NCBI RefSeq assembly: GCF_023065955.2
Contig: NW_026622986.1
Coordinates: 18,005,848 to 18,069,847, forward strand
DNA: 64,000 nucleotides
Direction: 5' to 3'
Origin: Ursus arctos
Lineage: Eukaryota; Chordata; Mammalia; Carnivora; Ursidae
Below, one piece after another: positions 60,515 through 64,000 of this stretch. Each line of letters opens with the position of its first letter. Position 1 is the stretch's first letter. Below the pieces are notes generated by a model. That model ran no database searches, was not told the DNA's origin, and saw only the letters and a list, made by a program, of their open reading frames with translations. Position numbers and translations under genes: made by a program.

Positions 60515-60669
60515 GGAAAACTTTATATGAATTTTATATTATACTTACAGGTGAGAAAGAAAAAAAAAAAGATACATTCAATCGAAAGAAATAACGTATG
60601 TAGCTTCCCAAACAATCCATTAAGGAGTTCATCCAGCATGTCCTGAATGATTTTTAAAAATTTTTATTT

Positions 60670-60770
60670 TCTGCCTTATCTTAGCACAGAGTATGCTTTA
60701 TTCACCATTACGTCCCCAGCACCAAGCACAGTGCCTGGCATAGCGACACTTATTTGAATGAACGAATATA
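60670..60770 (+). mobile_element. L2 LINE 3' end
   Basis: 'attacgtccccagcaccaag' and 'cacagtgcctggcatagcga' are L2 3' UTR landmarks, ending in ATTTGAATGAACG. Confidence 0.8.
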
Positions 60771-60898
60771 AAGCTTGGGTTAAGTTTTGGTCCTGGTATT
60801 CCATTGGATAACTTTGTGAATGAGACAAAAAATGAATTTCTCTTGGTCTTAATTTTGTCCTCTGTAAAAGAGAGGGCTTTTAGTAAGATTGATTTCTT

Positions 60899-61108
60899 TT
60901 CTTTTTTTTCTTTTTAAAGATTTTTAAAATTTATTTATGCGACAGAGATAGAGACAGCCAGCGAGAGAGGGAACACAAGCAGGGGGAGTGGGAGAGGAAG
61001 AAGCAGGCTCATAGCAGAGGAGCCTGATGTGGGGCTCGATACTATAACGCCAGGATCACGCCCTGAGCCGAAGGCAGATGCTTAACCACTGTGCCACCCA
61101 GGAGCCCC
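60899..61108 (-). mobile_element. SINEC (arctoid subtype), antisense, young
   Basis: Exact 18-bp duplication TAGTAAGATTGATTTCTT at 60881-60898 and 61109-61126. Contains AGACAGCCAGCGAGAGAGGG, GCAGGCTCATAGCAGAGGAG and GCCCTGAGCCGAAGGCAG, very close to what I recall of the bear/panda SINEC consensus. Confidence 0.97.
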
Positions 61109-63274
61109 TAGTAAGATTGATTTCTTAAGGATCCCTCTGGCTTTAAAATTCTGACTCTAAAATTCACAAATGGAAAATGTGTGTTTACCTTGCATGTGGT
61201 GTTTGGTTTTGCTTTCAGAACTTCTGTGCATAATCGCAACAGATTATTTTCTGCCAGCACAGTGGAGAGTCAATAAGAATGTATTACATGATGGGAAATG
61301 AGAAAAAGCAGCAGTTGAAGTCCACGGAAGGTAATTCACCATGGGGATTAGATGTCACTATGAGAGACACAGTCATCTGAAGTAGCTTTGGTGAGATTTC
61401 CTCCCCACACTTCTAGAAGTTTGCTAGAAAAGCTTATAGAGATTGCTCTTCCCTTTTTCCAAATAAAGATAATGTAATAGATCTTCTATAGAATATTAGA
61501 ACAGTCTTTTGGCAGAAGACTTGAAGGAAACAGAGTTCACACATTCTGCTCCCTTATGGAACAAATATAAAGCACAGAGAATTTCCTTGTAGAATTCTCT
61601 ACACAGCTATGTTTAAAATAGCTTAGTTGTTATTTTAAAAGTAAAGGTTTCCAAATTCAGCACCCTTAGGGGACTTCTTGTTGGCATTTTGCTAGTAAGC
61701 AGGATATGTGATGCCATTAAGTTAGCCTGTATCAAAAATCATTTCATGAAAAGACCAACAACTGTTCTAGAATACGACATTTTTTTTTTTTCAGAGTAGG
61801 ATAATGTTTCCCTAAGTAATACTTCACAGAAGAATGTTAACTTTCTGGAGCATCGGGTATCATTAAAAAATGGTATGTAGGTAGATTAGATTAGATGAAT
61901 AGGATTTCATATTTCAGAAATGCTGGATTAAGGAGACTTAAATAGTTTTCTTGGTTGTGGGTCTTTTTGGAGTTTCTGATTTGTCATTATGCCATGTAGA
62001 TCTCTAAGTGATAGGGGTAGAGATGAACACATAGATTTTTCCAAATACATTTGCTTAAGAAACCCCCTTCCCCTTCTAGAGTATTCTGTGGAATGTTAGC
62101 CTCATGGAAAACAACTTGAGGAATCATCTATATATAGTGACGTTTAGAATATTTTTCTTGTCAGAATTTTTAGTTTAGTTAAGGCCAAAGCAATTAAGAA
62201 GAAAATTTAAAACTAGATACGATATCTAGAGAAAATAGCATGATTCTTGGCTACTTAGCATACTGTGTTTGGAATAAAGTTGTATTTTATAATTAGTTTC
62301 ATTATTCGCCATGAGGTATTTTTTTATGTCCGACACTGAATTGTTATGATTCTGTGAAAATTAATTTACCCTAGGTTTGAATAACCAAACTGATAAATTA
62401 TGAGTAGTATAGAGCCTTGTTATTGCCTAAATTGACAATAAAGGACTTTTTGAGAAATATATTTATAATTATATAACTGATGACACATACAACATTATAA
62501 ATATTGTTATAATTTGTTTTTCCAACCTTTTCCAGGCATGTAGTACACATTGAGGAATATATAAAGAATGAATATTTTATAATATAAAAACTAGTGAATT
62601 TGTAAAAATTGACACAATAGGCAGAATCAGAAGAGCATGGTTATTTTTTTTGAAACAATGATGTTTCTAGAATTCTTAAATGATATATCAACCTATGTTA
62701 ACTGCAACTTCTCGTGTTTAATGATGTTTACAATTAAAATAATACAATAGCAATATAAGATTAACGGTCATAATTAACTCAGAATAGATTCTTTGAAGTG
62801 GTTCAAAGGGCTTTTTATAATAAATTACTAGCCTTTAATCAGCTAATTTAAAGTTAGTACCTTTTAGAATGTGAGAAGTATGTGTTTGTCTCATAAAAAA
62901 TTTAACTTAGGTTAACAAGATGAGTTTGAATGATCCGCATTCACTATACCAAATCCAAGATATGTCTGACATTCCAGCGAAAGCTTTATTTAGATGGAGT
63001 TGAGAAATCTTTGAGATAACAGGCTTTGGACTGTGCTATCTTGAGTGTTATAGTGGAGTCGTTTTCCCACCATCTTTAAGTCTCTTTCAAGCTATTTTAT
63101 GAATGAATTAAATTAGTGAAATACACATAAATCGTCTCTTTTGGATTGCTTACCCAGTTTAGAGAATGTTGACTTTAAAAGGTCACAAAATCGAATTTTG
63201 CCTCTTGGAGTGGTATTTCCACTTGGGAGGCTGGCCCTGGCTGATCTCTGCAATCCCATCCGTCCACTCACACG

Positions 63275-63340
63275 CAGTTGTGATAAGAGGGTGAAGTGGG
63301 AGCTAAATAGGGATGAGGCCTGGGCAAGGTCACTTCTGCC
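63275..63340 (+). promoter_or_regulatory. NEBL: Putative nebulette (cardiac) core promoter
   Basis: Within 37 bp lie an E-box (CAGTTG, 63275-63280), a directly adjacent GATA motif (TGATAA, 63281-63286) and GCTAAATAGG (63302-63311). The last differs by one base from the SRF CArG consensus CC(A/T)6GG and is also TATA-like. If it acts as the TATA element, transcription would start near 63335, giving a leader of about 150 nt. E-box, GATA and CArG combinations are typical of cardiac and striated-muscle promoters, matching nebulette's heart expression. There is no CpG island. The start site is inferred, not observed. If transcription began further upstream, an upstream ATG at 63313 would open a 21-codon uORF ending at 63378. 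Confidence 0.4.
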
Positions 63341-63408
63341 AGAACTCCAGAGACTCCAAGAGCTCAAGGGTGCTGTAGTCCAGAGAAAGGACCTGTCCTC
63401 GTAAATTC

Positions 63409-63460
63409 AAAAAAAAAAAAAAAAAAAAAAAAGAAAAGAAAAAAGAAAAAAAACCCCAAA
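63409..63460 (+). repeat. NEBL: Poly(A)/A-rich tract in the presumed nebulette 5' leader
   Basis: Twenty-four A (63409-63432) followed by GAAAAGAAAAAAGAAAAAAAA. It ends 24 nt before the nebulette ATG. Not attached to a SINE body, since the upstream sequence is unique. Confidence 0.95.
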
Positions 63461-63483
63461 ACTTCTATACATAAAAAGTAAAA

Positions 63484-63564
63484 ATGAGGGTCCCTGTGTT
63501 TGAGGATGCAAAAGATGAAATGGAAGAGGGAAAAACAGAGGAAGAGGAAGATGAAGACGACGTG
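63484..63564 (+). CDS. NEBL: NEBL first coding exon of nebulette (27 codons)
   Basis: Initiator ATG at 63484 with A at -3. The translation begins MRVPVFEDAKDEMEEG and ends in an acidic run to DEDDV. It matches the N-terminus of nebulette, the roughly 110-kDa cardiac nebulin-family protein that binds actin at the Z-disc. The opening MRVPVFED and length of 27 codons agree with human as I remember it. This acidic segment precedes the nebulin repeats and is absent from LASP2. The donor is GTG|GTAAGT (63565), phase 0. The last codon is valine where I recall glutamine in human, and the GTGGTAAGT context creates a weak second GT three bases upstream. The next exon is only 92 bp away. The 5' leader is assumed contiguous because no acceptor is needed for a first exon. 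Confidence 0.95.
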
Positions 63565-63656
63565 GTAAGTGGGAACACACCAGCTGAAGAAGGGTATTTG
63601 TTCCTCTAAGTTGATCATTAGAAAAAAATGCTTCCTTTCCTTGTTTTTCTGAACAG
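63565..63656 (+). other. NEBL: Short NEBL intron (92 bp)
   Basis: GTAAGT...ACAG intron between the first two nebulette coding exons, with a T-rich tract before the acceptor and a plausible branch region near 63617-63640. Confidence 0.93.
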
Positions 63657-63728
63657 GTGTTCTTTAAGCCAGTTATTGAAGACCTGAGGATGGAATTGGC
63701 CAGAAAATGCACCAAACTCATTAGTGAT
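63657..63728 (+). CDS. NEBL: NEBL second coding exon of nebulette (24 codons)
   Basis: A 72-bp phase-0 exon encoding nebulette residues 28-51, beginning VFFKPVIEDL and ending RKCTKLISD. The terminal SD starts an SDxxYK nebulin motif completed by the next exon (xRYK in human, as recalled), so the exon leads into the first nebulin repeat. The acceptor is TTGTTTTTCTGAACAG (AG at 63655-63656) and the donor GAT|GTAAGT at 63729. The intron to the first nebulette exon is unusually short at 92 bp (63565-63656). A few residues differ from human as I remember it (FF for FY, LRM for LSM, TKL for TEL). Reading through the donor gives a spurious 73-codon frame. Confidence 0.95.
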
Positions 63729-64000
63729 GTAAGTGGCTTAAGTGATTTTTTCTTATTTTGCATTGTGTGTGTTTCATCGAATCATCGAGTTGGGGAGAAA
63801 ACCCTGCAATCATCTGTTAAAACACAATTATTTCCCAAATCATGGAGCAAAGTCCAGAAAGTTTTGTTGATTTCTTAAAGGTCACCTATACAGAGAATTT
63901 CTGTAGGAGCAGGTCTCCGTGTTCTTAATCCAGAGTGCCATCCCTTATGAATTTCACTGTCACTCTGGCATGACATTTCAGAGCACATTTCGTGGGTGAA
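63729..64000 (+). other. NEBL: NEBL intron (partial) after the second nebulette exon
   Basis: Starts with consensus GTAAGTGG and runs off the right edge. No repeat or further exon recognised. Confidence 0.9.

Larger units (their letters stand above)
9490..63483 (+). other. NEBL: Large NEBL intron between the LASP2 exon and the nebulette start
   Basis: For LASP2 transcripts this is intron that continues beyond the window, because the nebulette exons at 63484 and 63657 are not part of LASP2. For nebulette it is upstream flank containing the promoter. It holds the repeats listed separately plus long unlabelled AT-rich stretches: 9814-13183, 13650-14670, 19130-20620, 21525-22640, 24560-26711, 26877-28050, 30480-31740, 36060-38260, 39480-41160, 45420-46830, 50310-53290, 54120-55560, 56625-57930 and 61127-63270. 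In these I see no gene, no RNA gene and no convincing processed pseudogene. Confidence 0.85.

Noticed and set aside
1352..61108. tRNA genes suggested by the SINE heads
   Set aside because: The tRNA-Lys-like heads belong to SINEC elements with A-rich tails and target duplications. None forms an intact tRNA.
63141..63404. 87-codon frame overlapping the presumed promoter and leader
   Set aside because: Out of frame with nebulette, no known protein, and it runs through the putative promoter.

Overview
This window is vertebrate intronic DNA from a carnivoran mammal. It carries 17 recognisable tRNA-Lys-derived SINEC elements in both orientations. The best preserved (31750-31950, 55580-55776, 60899-61108) are of the subtype with a 'cagccagcgagagaggg' segment, which I associate with arctoid carnivores such as bears, giant panda and pinnipeds rather than with the canid SINEC_Cf type. 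Carnivore-type L1 3' ends, old L2/MIR, MaLR LTRs and DNA-transposon fossils fill much of the rest. No bacterial, viral or plasmid genes are present. The species call is an inference from repeat types.

The window lies inside one gene, NEBL, on the + strand. NEBL makes two actin-filament proteins from separate promoters. LASP2 (LIM-nebulette) is the broadly expressed LIM/nebulin-repeat/SH3 form, and nebulette is the cardiac Z-disc form. Only 261 coding bases are visible. One 108-bp exon at 9382-9489 encodes a nebulin repeat of the LASP2 form. The first coding exon of nebulette is at 63484-63564, with the ATG and an acidic N-terminus, and the next nebulette exon is at 63657-63728. All three have consensus splice sites and phase-0 borders. 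About 54 kb of intron separates the LASP2 exon from the nebulette start. LASP2 transcripts must splice across this interval and on to nebulette 3' exons beyond the window. The nebulette promoter and 5' leader must lie just before 63484. An E-box, a GATA site and a CArG/TATA-like element occur together at 63275-63311, and a 24-A homopolymer sits in the presumed 5' leader.

Layout: 1-9381 is upstream LASP2 intron with SINEs, an L1 fragment, L2, a MaLR LTR and MIRs. The LASP2 repeat exon follows, and about 200 bp after it is a near-perfect 126-bp inverted repeat. 9.8-29 kb is intron with a possible regulated or cryptic exon at 13184-13260, followed by a (TG)18 tract, and with L2, MaLR, L1 and Tigger fossils. 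29-45 kb contains most of the L1 sequence and several SINEs. 45-58 kb is AT-rich and relatively repeat-poor. 58-63 kb approaches the nebulette promoter, with a long GAAA tract, an unusual GC-rich minisatellite (60004-60180) and an inverted SINE pair.

I found no novel enzyme system and no second protein-coding gene. The sequences most worth following up are the 126-bp hairpin, the cryptic exon with its downstream UG tract, the compact nebulette promoter with poly(A) leader, and the minisatellite. Repeat family names and orthology are from recognition by eye, without database searches.
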